Positions 36,271-45,206 of a stretch of DNA of 64,000 bases are shown here, piece after piece (within the stretch, counting starts at the first letter, position 1; every line of letters begins with the position of its first letter). Source of the stretch: Oligoflexia bacterium (lineage in GTDB: Bacteria > Bdellovibrionota > UBA1018). Position numbers and translations under genes: made by a program. The notes under the pieces were generated by a model. The model was not told where the DNA came from. It made no database searches and saw nothing but the letters and a program-made list of their open reading frames with translations. The stretch spans positions 54,829 to 118,828 of the forward strand of contig JACMQW010000082.1 in the NCBI GenBank assembly GCA_014376785.1. The letters are read 5' to 3'.

Positions 36271-37494
36271 TTATTCAGATGGCTCCGTTGCGTCCATTGC
36301 AATCGAGAGCGTGAGGTCGCTCAGAACATTCACGCTGGAACGAAACCGCGCGACGACCCAATCGACCGCAAGCAAAAGGGGCAGCATCTCCGCCGGTAGC
36401 CCGAGAACGCCGATGACTACGGATAGCGAAATGAAGCCAGCCTCCGGAATCCCAGTGATTCCCATCGCCGCGACCACGCAAGTGAGGGCAGCGAGCACCA
36501 TCGTTCCGACGTCCATGGGAATTCCGTGGGAGAATGCGATAAAAAATACGGCCATCGCCTCATAAAGAACGATGCCATCGTTGTTTAAGTTCGTTGCCAC
36601 ACCGGCACCCAGCGATGCGGAGCGGTCGGAGATTTTCAATTTTTTCAAAGCGAGCAGGGTCTGAGGGAGGGTCGCAAGGCTGGAGTTCACTCCAAATGAG
36701 TACAGAACCGGACCTTTCGCCGCTGACCAAAATTCACGGAGGGGCATTTTTGCGATTCCCCGGATCCACGTTCCGTAAACGAATGTGATTTGAAGCGCAA
36801 AGGCCGCGAAGACGACGATCACGAATTTAGAAAGGTGGCCGAAAACTCCGAAGCCGTGGTTTGCCACGGTGGATGAAAGCACTGCGAATACCGCAAACGG
36901 AATCAGGCGCATCAGCCAGTGGAGGATGATCTTGAAAACGTCCCTGATTTTTTCGATCCAGTCGGCGATGCGGTTATTTTCCAAGGCGGAAAATACCCCA
37001 GATTTCCGCACGGCAATTCCACCCAAGACCGCCAGAAGTGCAGTCAGCAGAATGTCGTTTTGGAAAAAGGGACTGAAAAGGCTCGAGGGAGAGAAGGTCT
37101 TTATCCATCCGTCGAGTCCGAGGGAAATTCCTAAGGGAGGAGTCGTCGCCGGGGCTGCTGAAATTTCACCTTCGGCGAAGGGAAGTTTTGCTCCTCGGAA
37201 AAATAAGAGAGAAAGTGAAACGGCAAAGAAAAGAGCACAGGCCGTATTCAATACCGCAATTCCGACAAGCCGCAGGGCGTGGCTCAGGCTGACGTGGACG
37301 CGTATCACCGCTGAGAGAACCGTTAGAAAAAGGAAGGGTCCAGCTACGAGCTTCACCCAGTGAATCACCAGTTTTCCGATTTCCCCCAAAGAATCTGCGC
37401 GGTGGGCAGGAAGGAAACTCCCGACCAGAAGTCCTAGCGCGGCTCCGAGTAAAATCTGAGCCGGTAAGGAATTTCGCAGGCGTGCTGAAATCAT
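36271..37494 (-). CDS. Dicarboxylate/amino acid:cation symporter (DAACS, GltP/DctA fold)
   Basis: A 407-residue protein with the DAACS layout. FGVNSSLATLPQTL is the first re-entrant hairpin (Ser-rich), ATNLNNDGIVLYEAMA is the helix 7 cation site, GIPEAGFISLS is the second hairpin, and WVVARFRSSVNVLSDL is the helix 8 region. In the latter, the family's usual DRxRTxxNV reads ARFRSSVNV, so a substrate-binding Arg is kept while the adjacent Asp is replaced. Substrate is likely a C4-dicarboxylate, glutamate or aspartate. It overlaps the acyl-CoA dehydrogenase gene before it by 4 bases. Confidence 0.87.
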   Translation of the reverse strand: MISARLRNSLPAQILLGAALGLLVGSFLPAHRADSLGEIGKLVIHWVKLVAGPFLFLTVLSAVIRVHVSLSHALRLVGIAVLNTACALFFAVSLSLLFFRGAKLPFAEGEISAAPATTPPLGISLGLDGWIKTFSPSSLFSPFFQNDILLTALLAVLGGIAVRKSGVFSALENNRIADWIEKIRDVFKIILHWLMRLIPFAVFAVLSSTVANHGFGVFGHLSKFVIVVFAAFALQITFVYGTWIRGIAKMPLREFWSAAKGPVLYSFGVNSSLATLPQTLLALKKLKISDRSASLGAGVATNLNNDGIVLYEAMAVFFIAFSHGIPMDVGTMVLAALTCVVAAMGITGIPEAGFISLSVVIGVLGLPAEMLPLLLAVDWVVARFRSSVNVLSDLTLSIAMDATEPSE

Positions 37495-38660
37495 TTCGTC
37501 AGGCTCCGAGCGATAATCACTTTTTGGATTTGATTGGTGCCTTCCACAATCTGAAGGATTTTCGCTTCGCGCATGTAACGCTCTACTGGGAAATCCTGGG
37601 TGTAACCCGATCCGCCCAGAATCTGGACACAGTCGGTAGCGACGCGCATGGCGGTATCGGTTGCGAAAAGTTTCGCCATGGAGGCTTCGACTGCGAACGG
37701 TTTTTCTGCATCGCGGAGGGCAGCGGCTCGCCTCACTAGCAAATCAGCCGCGTCGATTTCCGTCTGCATCTCCGCAATCAAGAAGGAAATTCCTTGGAAC
37801 TCCGCAATCGGCTGACCAAATTGTTCCCGCTCTTTCGAGTGCTTCACCGCGACCTCTAAAGCGGCGCGAGCCACGCCCACGCCGGTGGCGGCGATCGTGA
37901 TGCGACCTCCGTTCAGGGCAGTCATGGCGACCTTGAATCCCTCGCCCTCGGCACCGACCCGGTTCTCGACGGGAACGCGCACGTTCTCGAGTAGGACTTC
38001 CATCGTGTGGGAGATGTGCAATCCCATCTTTCTTTCCCGTTTGCCCATGGTCATTCCGGGCATTCCTTTTTCCACGATGAACGCGCTCACTCCGCTCGCA
38101 CCTAAGCCCCCCGTGCGAGCCATCAGCAGCAACGTTTCCGCGCTATCTGCCTGAGTCGTCCATAGTTTCGTTCCATTCAGAACATAGTGTTCGCCGTCAC
38201 GTTTCGCGGTGGTTCGAAGCGATCCCGCATCAGATCCGCTCGAAGCTTCGGAAAGAGAAAAAGCTCCGATCGCTTCACCACTGGAGAGGCGAGGAATAAA
38301 GCGCTTTTTTTGCTCCTCCGTACCAGCGGATGCCAAAATCATCTGGGGCAGGCCGGTGACGGCGACCGAAATCGCATAAGCACAAGACACCCTTGCGAGT
38401 TCTTCGATCACGACCGCGTATTCTGCGTATCCAAGCCCCGCTCCGCCGTAAGCTTCGGGAACGGGGATTCCCGTCAATCCAAGGCTTCCGAGCTTCGCGA
38501 TGATTTCGGGCCGAAACGTTCCACTTTCTTCATCTGCTTCGACGATCGGCCGAATCTCATTTTCCGCAAACTTGCGGGTGAGCGACCGAAGCTCGGCTTG
38601 AACTTCCGTATCCGTGAAGGGAGCAGCATGACTGGAGAGCGAAGTGCCGGATGAACTCAT
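37491..38660 (-). CDS. Acyl-CoA dehydrogenase (short/medium-chain type)
   Basis: FAD-dependent dehydrogenase of 389 residues. The middle domain has GAFSLSEASSGSDAGSLRTTA, the FAD/substrate loop. The C-terminal part has QILGGSGYTQDFPVERYMREAKILQI, then VEGTNQIQK: the Glu of VEGT is at the catalytic-base position of the short/medium-chain enzymes. It removes hydrogens from the alpha-beta carbons of acyl-CoA and passes electrons to ETF. Its start overlaps the upstream dehydrogenase by 4 bases, and its stop overlaps the symporter by 4. Substrate chain length is unknown. Confidence 0.9.
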   Translation of the reverse strand: MSSSGTSLSSHAAPFTDTEVQAELRSLTRKFAENEIRPIVEADEESGTFRPEIIAKLGSLGLTGIPVPEAYGGAGLGYAEYAVVIEELARVSCAYAISVAVTGLPQMILASAGTEEQKKRFIPRLSSGEAIGAFSLSEASSGSDAGSLRTTAKRDGEHYVLNGTKLWTTQADSAETLLLMARTGGLGASGVSAFIVEKGMPGMTMGKRERKMGLHISHTMEVLLENVRVPVENRVGAEGEGFKVAMTALNGGRITIAATGVGVARAALEVAVKHSKEREQFGQPIAEFQGISFLIAEMQTEIDAADLLVRRAAALRDAEKPFAVEASMAKLFATDTAMRVATDCVQILGGSGYTQDFPVERYMREAKILQIVEGTNQIQKVIIARSLTK

Positions 38661-39817
38661 AAAGCGGCGATCTCCCCGAGCATTTGCCTTGCGATGATCA
38701 TTCGCATGACTTCGTTGGTACCCGCACCGATCTCGATGAGCTTTGCGTCCCTCATCATCCGTTCGACCGGGAATTCACGCGTGTAACCATATCCGCCTAA
38801 GATTTGGATGGCATCTAACGCCACTTTCGTCGCCATTTGGGCAGCCTGTAATTTCGCTTTTGCGGAGAGAACCGACGCTTCTTTTCCGTTCAGAAGACCG
38901 TCGTCGAACATTTTCGCGACGTTGTAGGTGAGGTGCCTTCCCGCCTCATAGTTTGCGGATGCTTCGGCCAGTCGTTCTTGGATCATCTGGAAGGAGCCGA
39001 TGGCCTTACCGAATTGCTTTCGATCCTTCGCATATTGGGTCGCGACTTCGATCGCACCCCGCGCGATCCCGAGTGAAATTCCCGCGATGGTCACGCGTTC
39101 CAGATCGAGATTCACCATCATCCGTTTTACCGAGCCACCTTCATTGCCGACTCGGTTTTCTTCAGGAATTTTCACCTGATCAAACACCAGTTCGCCGGTA
39201 GGGGAAGCGCGCATGCCCATTTTTGAAAATTTCTTACCCGTCGAGAATCCAGCCATTCCGCGCTCGACAATGAAAGTGGAAACGTCTTTTTTCGAATCGC
39301 CCGTTTTTGCGTAGACGTAGAACGTGTCTCCGGTCGGACCGTTGGTGATCCAGGTCTTCGTGCCGGTGAGTAAATAACTGCCGTCCGACTGCTTCACTGC
39401 TTTCGTAGTCATGCCGAGCATGTCGGAACCCGCACCCGGTTCGCTCATTCCCATTCCGCCGATCTTCTTTCCGGAGATGAGGTCGGGAAGGTATTTACTT
39501 TTCTGTTCGGCCGATCCGTTTGCACCGATTTGGTTCACGCAGAGTATGGCGTGAGCCAGATAAGACAGGGTAGAGGACGCATCGACTGCGCCCATTTCTT
39601 CCATGGCAATCGTTGCCTCGACAGCGCCGAGTCCTGCGCCGCCGTCTTCTTCTTTTACGCTGATGCCCAGGAGTCCAAGGTCTCCCATTTTGCGAAAAGC
39701 GGGGTCGTTAAATTTTTCTTCATGGTCGAGGGTTTCAATTTGCGGGGCGAGTTCATCGCGAGCAAACTGACGCACGGTTTCTGCCAGCATTTTTTGTTCA
39801 TCAGAAAAGAACCACAT
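38657..39817 (-). CDS. Acyl-CoA dehydrogenase (isovaleryl-CoA type)
   Basis: First gene of a tight four-gene run. GMGMSEPGAGSDMLGM and WITNGPTGDTFYVYAKT are standard. The C-terminal signature reads IEIGAGTNEVMRM, with Gly/Ala where short-chain enzymes have the catalytic Glu. LDLERVTIAGISLG supplies a Glu at the position of the isovaleryl-CoA dehydrogenase base (human Glu254). That places it in the leucine-breakdown branch or a similar branched-acyl branch. AAAGGAG precedes the ATG. Confidence 0.87.
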   Translation of the reverse strand: MWFFSDEQKMLAETVRQFARDELAPQIETLDHEEKFNDPAFRKMGDLGLLGISVKEEDGGAGLGAVEATIAMEEMGAVDASSTLSYLAHAILCVNQIGANGSAEQKSKYLPDLISGKKIGGMGMSEPGAGSDMLGMTTKAVKQSDGSYLLTGTKTWITNGPTGDTFYVYAKTGDSKKDVSTFIVERGMAGFSTGKKFSKMGMRASPTGELVFDQVKIPEENRVGNEGGSVKRMMVNLDLERVTIAGISLGIARGAIEVATQYAKDRKQFGKAIGSFQMIQERLAEASANYEAGRHLTYNVAKMFDDGLLNGKEASVLSAKAKLQAAQMATKVALDAIQILGGYGYTREFPVERMMRDAKLIEIGAGTNEVMRMIIARQMLGEIAAL

Positions 39818-39871
39818 TAATACACGACTCCTTTACTTTCTTCGCTTCGTTGTGGAATCATTCCTAACATC

Positions 39872-41923
39872 ATGGCGGGCCCCGGGAAAACAGCGATTTA
39901 TCCCCTGCAGATTCTAGTCAACTATTGGGAATTGAAACCCGCGCGGTTAGCCGCGAAGTTGAACCAACTCTTGCGCCAAAATGTCACGCACATCGTGAGT
40001 TTTGTGCCTTGGCAGGCGTCCGAAAATGACATTTCGCACGGTTTGACGAAATTTCTCCAGGCCATTGCGGATCGAAAAATGAGTGCAACCCTCATTTTGT
40101 CGCCTGAAGTCGGAACCGGTGCCCTTTACGCAGGACTGCCAAAGGACCTGGCCAAAAAGGAAGAGATGCTGGCTCGTAACCGAGATGAGCAACCGGCGAC
40201 GGTCGTTTTAGCTCCGCGAATCTTTGCCTTGCCCTCTTTGCACTCGAAAGAGCTGACCACTCGGTATCATCAGTTTTTAACCAAAATCGACGGAATGATC
40301 GGTGAAATGGGGAAAGAGCAACCCGAGCTCCTTTCCTCGCTCCAACTGGTTTTCACCGGAAGTTTCTGGAAATATTACCGACCTGCGTCGGGTTCGCAGC
40401 TCGCTGCTTTTCGTGGCCAGAACGGCGATCGATCGAATGCAGCGGAACTGGCCTTCCGAGCCGACCTCGATAACCAAGCCAGCCTCCGCGAGTTCATGAC
40501 GGTGAAGGGTTCCGGAAATGGCCTTGCTCCGAAAGCGAAAGAGAACGACGCCGTTTTCCGCGCCCAGTTTCAAAATCAGGCCGAGGAACTCTTTCGAATT
40601 CGCCAGGCCCAGTTTGTTCGGAAGCGTTCGCTCGGTGTCGATGTCGTTCAGGCAGAGCTCTTCACGCCCGAAGCAGATCCGAGCCTCAGTTATTCTAATC
40701 TCTTTCAGCTCATCTCTCGTGGAATCGCCGATTTTCCAGCTTTGGATCGTCTGATTGCCGAAGCAGCCACTCGTCAAAGCATGGTCGGTGAGTCGCGTGC
40801 CGCTCCGATGATCCACTGGACGGGTTTCGGACCGTTCACCCAGCTGACCGATTCCGAAAAGCAATATTTGATCTTGAAGTCGCTTCTTCTGCTGGGAAGC
40901 CGCGGTGGAAGCGTTATTTTGGATGAAGCGGAGTGGTTCTCTTTATCGAATGGCTTTCGGAAACGCGCCGAACTTTTTGCGGAATCTCTTCTTGCGAAAG
41001 AACTCGAGTTGGAGACGAAAGTATTCTGCCTGACCGGTCACCTCTGGAGTGAGGGAAAGCGAATCGATGGTTCGACCTCGAATGGGAAAGACTCTCATTC
41101 TCTGTTCTGGCCGGAGCTTCGACTGACTTTAGATACGCAGGCAAGATTGATTGCTTCTCCAGAAGCTCTGGCATGGGAAGAAGAAGCAAAAGCGGTCTTC
41201 TTGGAACCGAACTTCATTTTAAACTCCGAACGTTGGAGAAAAATTTCTTCTTGGATGGAAGCCGGGCGATTGGTCGTTTTCTCGAAACACCAGCCCATGT
41301 CGGACGCCGTTCGCGCTGATTTTGAAATGGCGACTCGTGGCCGCGGTCGAATCGACATGAATCTGGGCACGCGCTACTTCGTCTATTCTGTCGGTGAGGG
41401 AAAAATTGCGGTCTACGAGCCCACCGCTCAGACCTCGGACTGGAAGCGTTTTGTGGCTTCGATGCTTTCGCTTTCTCTTGCCACGCCTGAGATGGGTGTG
41501 AATGACCCGAGAGTCGATTTGGTTTGTCTGAAGCGGGGAATGGAAGGCGGAGCAGGTCGAGCCGGACTTTTCATTTTCAATGGGTCGAGAACTTCGGTTA
41601 CCACGGAAATCCGATTTGAAAATGATGTTATCATCGATGACCTTTCAGCCGTTCTTTCTCGGCAGCGAGATCAGGCGAGGACACCGAGTGCGGATGCTTT
41701 CACGGCAGCGGATGACGAAGCGGAAGCGAATCGATTTGAGTTGGAAACGCCGCCTTGCGGGATCCTTCCGATTTCGGTTTCAGGTCTCGGCGAAATCGGT
41801 CGTGAAAAACGAATTGCGGGCACCCTATCGGGACTGACCTCGAAGCACGCTCATGAAGCTGCGAGTGCCGAATTAACAGGCTTCGGTATGACCGACGATT
41901 TTGAAAGTTTATTTAAGGAGTGA
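39872..41923 (+). CDS. GH42-like protein (TIM barrel plus beta domains), function unknown
   Basis: A 683-residue soluble protein without a clear signal peptide. The first 100 residues read like a glycosidase TIM barrel: YPLQILVNYWELKPARL then THIVSFVPWQASENDI, the same arrangement as the first strands of GH42/GH35. Around residue 450 FILNSERWRKISSWMEAGRL then VVFSKHQPMSD resembles the Rossmann-like trimerisation domain of GH42, and GRAGLFIFNGSRTSVTTEI the C-terminal beta domain. I could not find the two catalytic Glu motifs, so it may be a non-catalytic relative. A tightly coupled unknown gene follows, with AAGGAG between them. Confidence 0.5.
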   Translation: MAGPGKTAIYPLQILVNYWELKPARLAAKLNQLLRQNVTHIVSFVPWQASENDISHGLTKFLQAIADRKMSATLILSPEVGTGALYAGLPKDLAKKEEMLARNRDEQPATVVLAPRIFALPSLHSKELTTRYHQFLTKIDGMIGEMGKEQPELLSSLQLVFTGSFWKYYRPASGSQLAAFRGQNGDRSNAAELAFRADLDNQASLREFMTVKGSGNGLAPKAKENDAVFRAQFQNQAEELFRIRQAQFVRKRSLGVDVVQAELFTPEADPSLSYSNLFQLISRGIADFPALDRLIAEAATRQSMVGESRAAPMIHWTGFGPFTQLTDSEKQYLILKSLLLLGSRGGSVILDEAEWFSLSNGFRKRAELFAESLLAKELELETKVFCLTGHLWSEGKRIDGSTSNGKDSHSLFWPELRLTLDTQARLIASPEALAWEEEAKAVFLEPNFILNSERWRKISSWMEAGRLVVFSKHQPMSDAVRADFEMATRGRGRIDMNLGTRYFVYSVGEGKIAVYEPTAQTSDWKRFVASMLSLSLATPEMGVNDPRVDLVCLKRGMEGGAGRAGLFIFNGSRTSVTTEIRFENDVIIDDLSAVLSRQRDQARTPSADAFTAADDEAEANRFELETPPCGILPISVSGLGEIGREKRIAGTLSGLTSKHAHEAASAELTGFGMTDDFESLFKE

Positions 41924-41924
41924 G

Positions 41925-42674
41925 ATGGATTTAGGCCAAGATTGGGGAGCACTGAATCGGATTCTTTATCCACGTCGGAAGACGAAGGGGTCTTCTCAGT
42001 CGCCCCACGTTTTTATCGCTCACCATGCGGACCGAACCCTGCGAATCGTCGGGGACCGGGACGAACTCCTTTACGCCACCGGAACGCCGCTCGGAGAAGC
42101 GACTGCGGCTGCAGGGAGTGACCGAAAGACAGTGGCGATCGACATCGTGGAGATGGACCGTGCGCTGAATGAGTGCTTGAAATCCGACGGCGGGATCTAC
42201 GATCAAGGGCGCGATCTCCGGAATGTGCTTTCCGTCACTAAGGGAAGATTGCCTGCGGTTACGGAACATTTTCTTTTCACCGCGCTCCGGGCTTGGTGGG
42301 GAAAATTTCTGCCGAGCCATTTCGGTATTTACCTCCATTTAGAGGGCACTGAGCCACACGACGCGCGCACCTTGCTGCTGATTTTCCGAAAGGGAGAACT
42401 GACCGAGTTTGATGAGCCGGATCTTTCGGCGGTATCGCAGGAGCGACGCGCCGATCTCAGCGAAGTCGTGAAGGTTTTACGAGAGCGCTACCGAGTTCCG
42501 GTACAGGGATTCGCGATGAATCGTGCTGATTTTCAAGAGTGGTCGGAGGCCGGAGATACTTCGCACACATGGAAAAATGTGGCGAAAGCACTCCGGCATG
42601 ATCGACTCCAGCTGGTTCCGTTCCGGTTCAGCTTAGCTGCCGTTCTCGGTTCCCGCGGTATTTTCTCAGTCTAG
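41925..42674 (+). CDS. Protein of unknown function, partner of the GH42-like gene
   Basis: Start at 41925: AAGGAG lies just before and the ATG comes one base after the previous stop (TGAGATG), so the two genes are coupled. A 249-residue soluble protein with no signal peptide. It contains FIAHHADRTLRIVGDRDELL and EHFLFTALRAWWGKFLPSHFG; nothing matches a family I know. The last 40 residues resemble the ends of small alpha/beta domains. It converges with the secreted-protein gene on the other strand and overlaps it by 9 bases. Confidence 0.65.
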   Translation: MDLGQDWGALNRILYPRRKTKGSSQSPHVFIAHHADRTLRIVGDRDELLYATGTPLGEATAAAGSDRKTVAIDIVEMDRALNECLKSDGGIYDQGRDLRNVLSVTKGRLPAVTEHFLFTALRAWWGKFLPSHFGIYLHLEGTEPHDARTLLLIFRKGELTEFDEPDLSAVSQERRADLSEVVKVLRERYRVPVQGFAMNRADFQEWSEAGDTSHTWKNVAKALRHDRLQLVPFRFSLAAVLGSRGIFSV

Positions 42675-43181
42675 TTTTTTTCCGGTGATCCCGACGATTG
42701 CTTTCGTCAATTGGGTGGAAGTGAAGACGCTCATGTCTTGCGCTGGAATGGCGGTGGAGACGCCGTTTACCATCGTTTTAGCGGAGAGCGCTGTCATGAC
42801 TGACTTCGTCGGAGCGGAGAATTTAAATTCTGCAACCAGTTCGGTGAGATCGCCTTCGACGCGCGCGACTGGAACGACCTTCATGATGACGGAATCCGCA
42901 GTTTCAGAAACCACAGAGTAGGGAGCCGTGTCGGAATCGTTGCTGGATTCGAACTCGCATTTCTTATCCGAGTAGTAGGATCCGGTCGTGGTGACCGATC
43001 CTTTATTGTCGAAGACGTAGGTGACAATGTAACTTTCGTAATCGGTTCCAATGCATGGAGAAATCCAGGTTCCGATCATTTTCGAAGACCCGTCAGCCGA
43101 TTCGTCGGCCCGAGCCAGGTTTGCTGATCCGAAGGTGCTGAGGACGAGGCCGGCTACGAGAAGAGATTTGAATGAATTCAT
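42666..43181 (-). CDS. Secreted lipocalin-like protein, paralogue A
   Basis: Signal peptide (LLVAGLVLSTFGSANLARA) and a 145-residue mature domain beginning MIGTWISPCIGTDYESYIVT, with a single-domain beta-barrel style. Good ribosome binding site (AAAAGGAGTC). The opening IGTWxSPC matches the next gene, so the two are tandem duplicates. Function unknown. Confidence 0.72.
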   Translation of the reverse strand: MNSFKSLLVAGLVLSTFGSANLARADESADGSSKMIGTWISPCIGTDYESYIVTYVFDNKGSVTTTGSYYSDKKCEFESSNDSDTAPYSVVSETADSVIMKVVPVARVEGDLTELVAEFKFSAPTKSVMTALSAKTMVNGVSTAIPAQDMSVFTSTQLTKAIVGITGKKLD

Positions 43182-43258
43182 GGAAAGACTCCTTTTAAAG
43201 AAAATTCAGAATGAGGGAGAGTGGAATGATTTCTACTCTCCAAAAGGCCGCTCACCGG

Positions 43259-43714
43259 CTATCGGCGGTCGTAAGTTACCGTGGAAACTTGTCCGATTTC
43301 ATCTGCAGTCAGGGTGCGTGAGCGTCCGCCGATCAGAATTTTTGCAGAGACGAGTTTCAAAGTTGCAGAGTTGATGGCGTTAAAGTGGAACTCGGCAGAG
43401 AAATCGATCAGTCCGCCTTCTTCGCGAATCGGATTTTTACTGTAAAAGGTGACCGAATCTTCCGTTTCCGAAAGAATGCGGTAAGGGACGGAGCTTTCGA
43501 CCACCGTCGGAGTGGTGAAGCAGGCAAGGTCGTTGAATTTCAAATCTTTCGTTACCAGCTGGCCATCCGCATCGAACATAAGTTTCGTTTGGTAGCTTCC
43601 GTTTGTCACTTCCTTGCAGGGAGAGAACCAAGTTCCGACGATTTTCGAATCGTCTGCATGGGCAGCGAAGGAGAATACGATGGCAAGCAGGATGGAAAGT
43701 CGTGAAAAGTTCAT
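43259..43714 (-). CDS. Secreted lipocalin-like protein, paralogue B
   Basis: Signal peptide (LSILLAIVFSFAAHA), then VGTWFSPCKEVTNGSYQTKL, aligning with paralogue A over the whole length (GTW-SPC, a Ser/Tyr strand, an ACF-type Cys, then SVPYRILSETEDSV matched by APYSVVSETADSV). Roughly 30 to 40 percent of positions look identical. AAAGGACG precedes its ATG. It lies 77 bases upstream of paralogue A on the same strand. Confidence 0.72.
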   Translation of the reverse strand: MNFSRLSILLAIVFSFAAHADDSKIVGTWFSPCKEVTNGSYQTKLMFDADGQLVTKDLKFNDLACFTTPTVVESSVPYRILSETEDSVTFYSKNPIREEGGLIDFSAEFHFNAINSATLKLVSAKILIGGRSRTLTADEIGQVSTVTYDRR

Positions 43715-43829
43715 GAGAGCGTCCTTTGCGGAAAGTTTTGGATGGTGATCGACTAGGTCTATCCTCGGTATATTCCGGGGAGCGCGCTCTGCGCAAGGAT
43801 CTTTAAGTTAAAATTGCTTAGGAAGATCA

Positions 43830-43897
43830 AGGTTTTAACGAATGGCAAGCCTCCGTTCTAAGCTTCTTGCCAATCTGCAGCAAAGTCGTTAAAACCT
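43830..43897 (+). promoter_or_regulatory. Long hairpin in the rlmN leader
   Basis: An inverted repeat of 12 bases (43830-43841 with 43886-43897) and a second, inner stem of 7 bases (43843-43849 with 43866-43872), with a one-sided bulge of 13 bases. It ends 9 bases before the rlmN ATG at 43907, where no ordinary ribosome binding site is visible. Likely a transcribed structure in the leader; it has no T tract on the plus strand, so it is not a clear terminator. Confidence 0.55.
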
Positions 43898-43906
43898 CGG
43901 CCTGCC

Positions 43907-45205
43907 ATGATTTACATCCAATCACTGACGAAATCCGAACTTGCCGACCTCCTGCTTCCTCTTTCACGCGTGAAAGGGCGAGACCTCGACGAAGAGGAAT
44001 TTGCCAAAAAAGCAAAAAAGCAGGCAGCTTACCGGGCCCAGCAAATTTTTCACTGGGTCTATCAGCGATTCGTGACTGATTTTGAGCAGATGTCTGATCT
44101 GTCTAAAGACCTTCGCGCTTGGCTCGTTTTGAATGTGGAAGTTTATCGCCTCACTGAACGCGTATCGAATCAGGCACTCGATGGAACGCATAAGTTTCTT
44201 TGGACCCTTCACGATCAGAAGACGATCGAATCGGTGATCATTCCCGCGGCACTCCAAGAAAAAGGCGGAAAAGACGCGATTGCCCGCCTTTCTGGACAAG
44301 ACCTCGCCCCGATCGAAACCGACGAAGAAGAAGAACTCATGCAAGCGGGCGTGCGATTCTCGGGCGCAAAAACTGAGGAAAAAGTCGACTCTGCGAAATG
44401 GAAACGTCTCACGGCTTGCATCTCGTCCCAGGTCGGATGCGCGATGGCTTGTAAGTTCTGCCTAACCGGCATCCAGGGCATCGACCGCTCCCTCGAAACG
44501 CACGAGATCGTCACTCAGGTTCTCGAACTTCGGCGCCGTTCGCCGATCACGAACATCGTGTTCATGGGTATGGGCGAACCGCTTAAAAACCTGCCGAATG
44601 TTGCGAAAGCTTGTCAGATCATGCTGGACCAAGACGGAATGTCTTTTTCGAAGCGGAAGATCACCATTTCAACCTCGGGCTTAGTTCCGCAGATCGAAGA
44701 ACTCGGACGACTGGTCGATGTGTCGCTCGCGATTTCGCTGAATGCGACGACCGATGAGCAGCGCTCGGAAATCATGCCGGTCAATCGGAAGTGGAATATC
44801 GAAATGCTTCTGAACGCTTGTCGAAATTATCCGCTCGGGCCCCATCGCCGAATCACGTTTGAATACGTGATGCTGAAAGGTTTTAACGACTCTATGGAAG
44901 ATGCGGCAAGGCTTGTGAAGCTCACGCGTGGCATTCCATCGAAGATCAATTTGATTCCTTTCAACGAGCACTCGGGCGCCGATTACAAACGCCCGACGGA
45001 CGAACGCGTGAAAGAGTTTCAAAGTTACCTCACCGAACGCAAAATCACCGCGACGGTCCGGATTTCTCGCGGACGCGATATTTCCGCGGCTTGTGGCCAA
45101 CTTCGCTCGATTTTCGGCACCGCGCGCGGGACGGAGAAGCATAAAGATTGGAAAGAACTTCCGGTGATTCAGCCAGGCCACGTTAGTTCGGGACAGGGAG
45201 CTTAG
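43907..45205 (+). CDS. rlmN: 23S rRNA/tRNA A2503/A37 C2-methyltransferase (RlmN)
   Basis: Radical SAM protein with the CxxxCxxC cluster (GCAMACKFC), IVFMGMGEPLKNLPNV, KITISTSGLVPQI and LAISLNATTD. SAACGQLRS gives the methyl-accepting Cys near the C-terminus. It methylates A2503 of 23S rRNA and A37 of some tRNAs. At 432 residues it is 50 to 60 longer than usual; an acidic insertion (about residues 115-150, with TDEEEELMQAG) lies between the N-terminal helical domain and the radical SAM core. Its leader holds the long hairpin just upstream. Confidence 0.93.
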   Translation: MIYIQSLTKSELADLLLPLSRVKGRDLDEEEFAKKAKKQAAYRAQQIFHWVYQRFVTDFEQMSDLSKDLRAWLVLNVEVYRLTERVSNQALDGTHKFLWTLHDQKTIESVIIPAALQEKGGKDAIARLSGQDLAPIETDEEEELMQAGVRFSGAKTEEKVDSAKWKRLTACISSQVGCAMACKFCLTGIQGIDRSLETHEIVTQVLELRRRSPITNIVFMGMGEPLKNLPNVAKACQIMLDQDGMSFSKRKITISTSGLVPQIEELGRLVDVSLAISLNATTDEQRSEIMPVNRKWNIEMLLNACRNYPLGPHRRITFEYVMLKGFNDSMEDAARLVKLTRGIPSKINLIPFNEHSGADYKRPTDERVKEFQSYLTERKITATVRISRGRDISAACGQLRSIFGTARGTEKHKDWKELPVIQPGHVSSGQGA

Positions 45206-45206
45206 G

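Noticed and set aside
39872..41923. Active beta-galactosidase
   Set aside because: The catalytic Glu pair of GH42 could not be found, so only a GH42-like fold is claimed.
42945..42965. tRNA T-arm-like ggattcgaac
   Set aside because: It lies inside the coding sequence of a secreted protein and has no cloverleaf around it.
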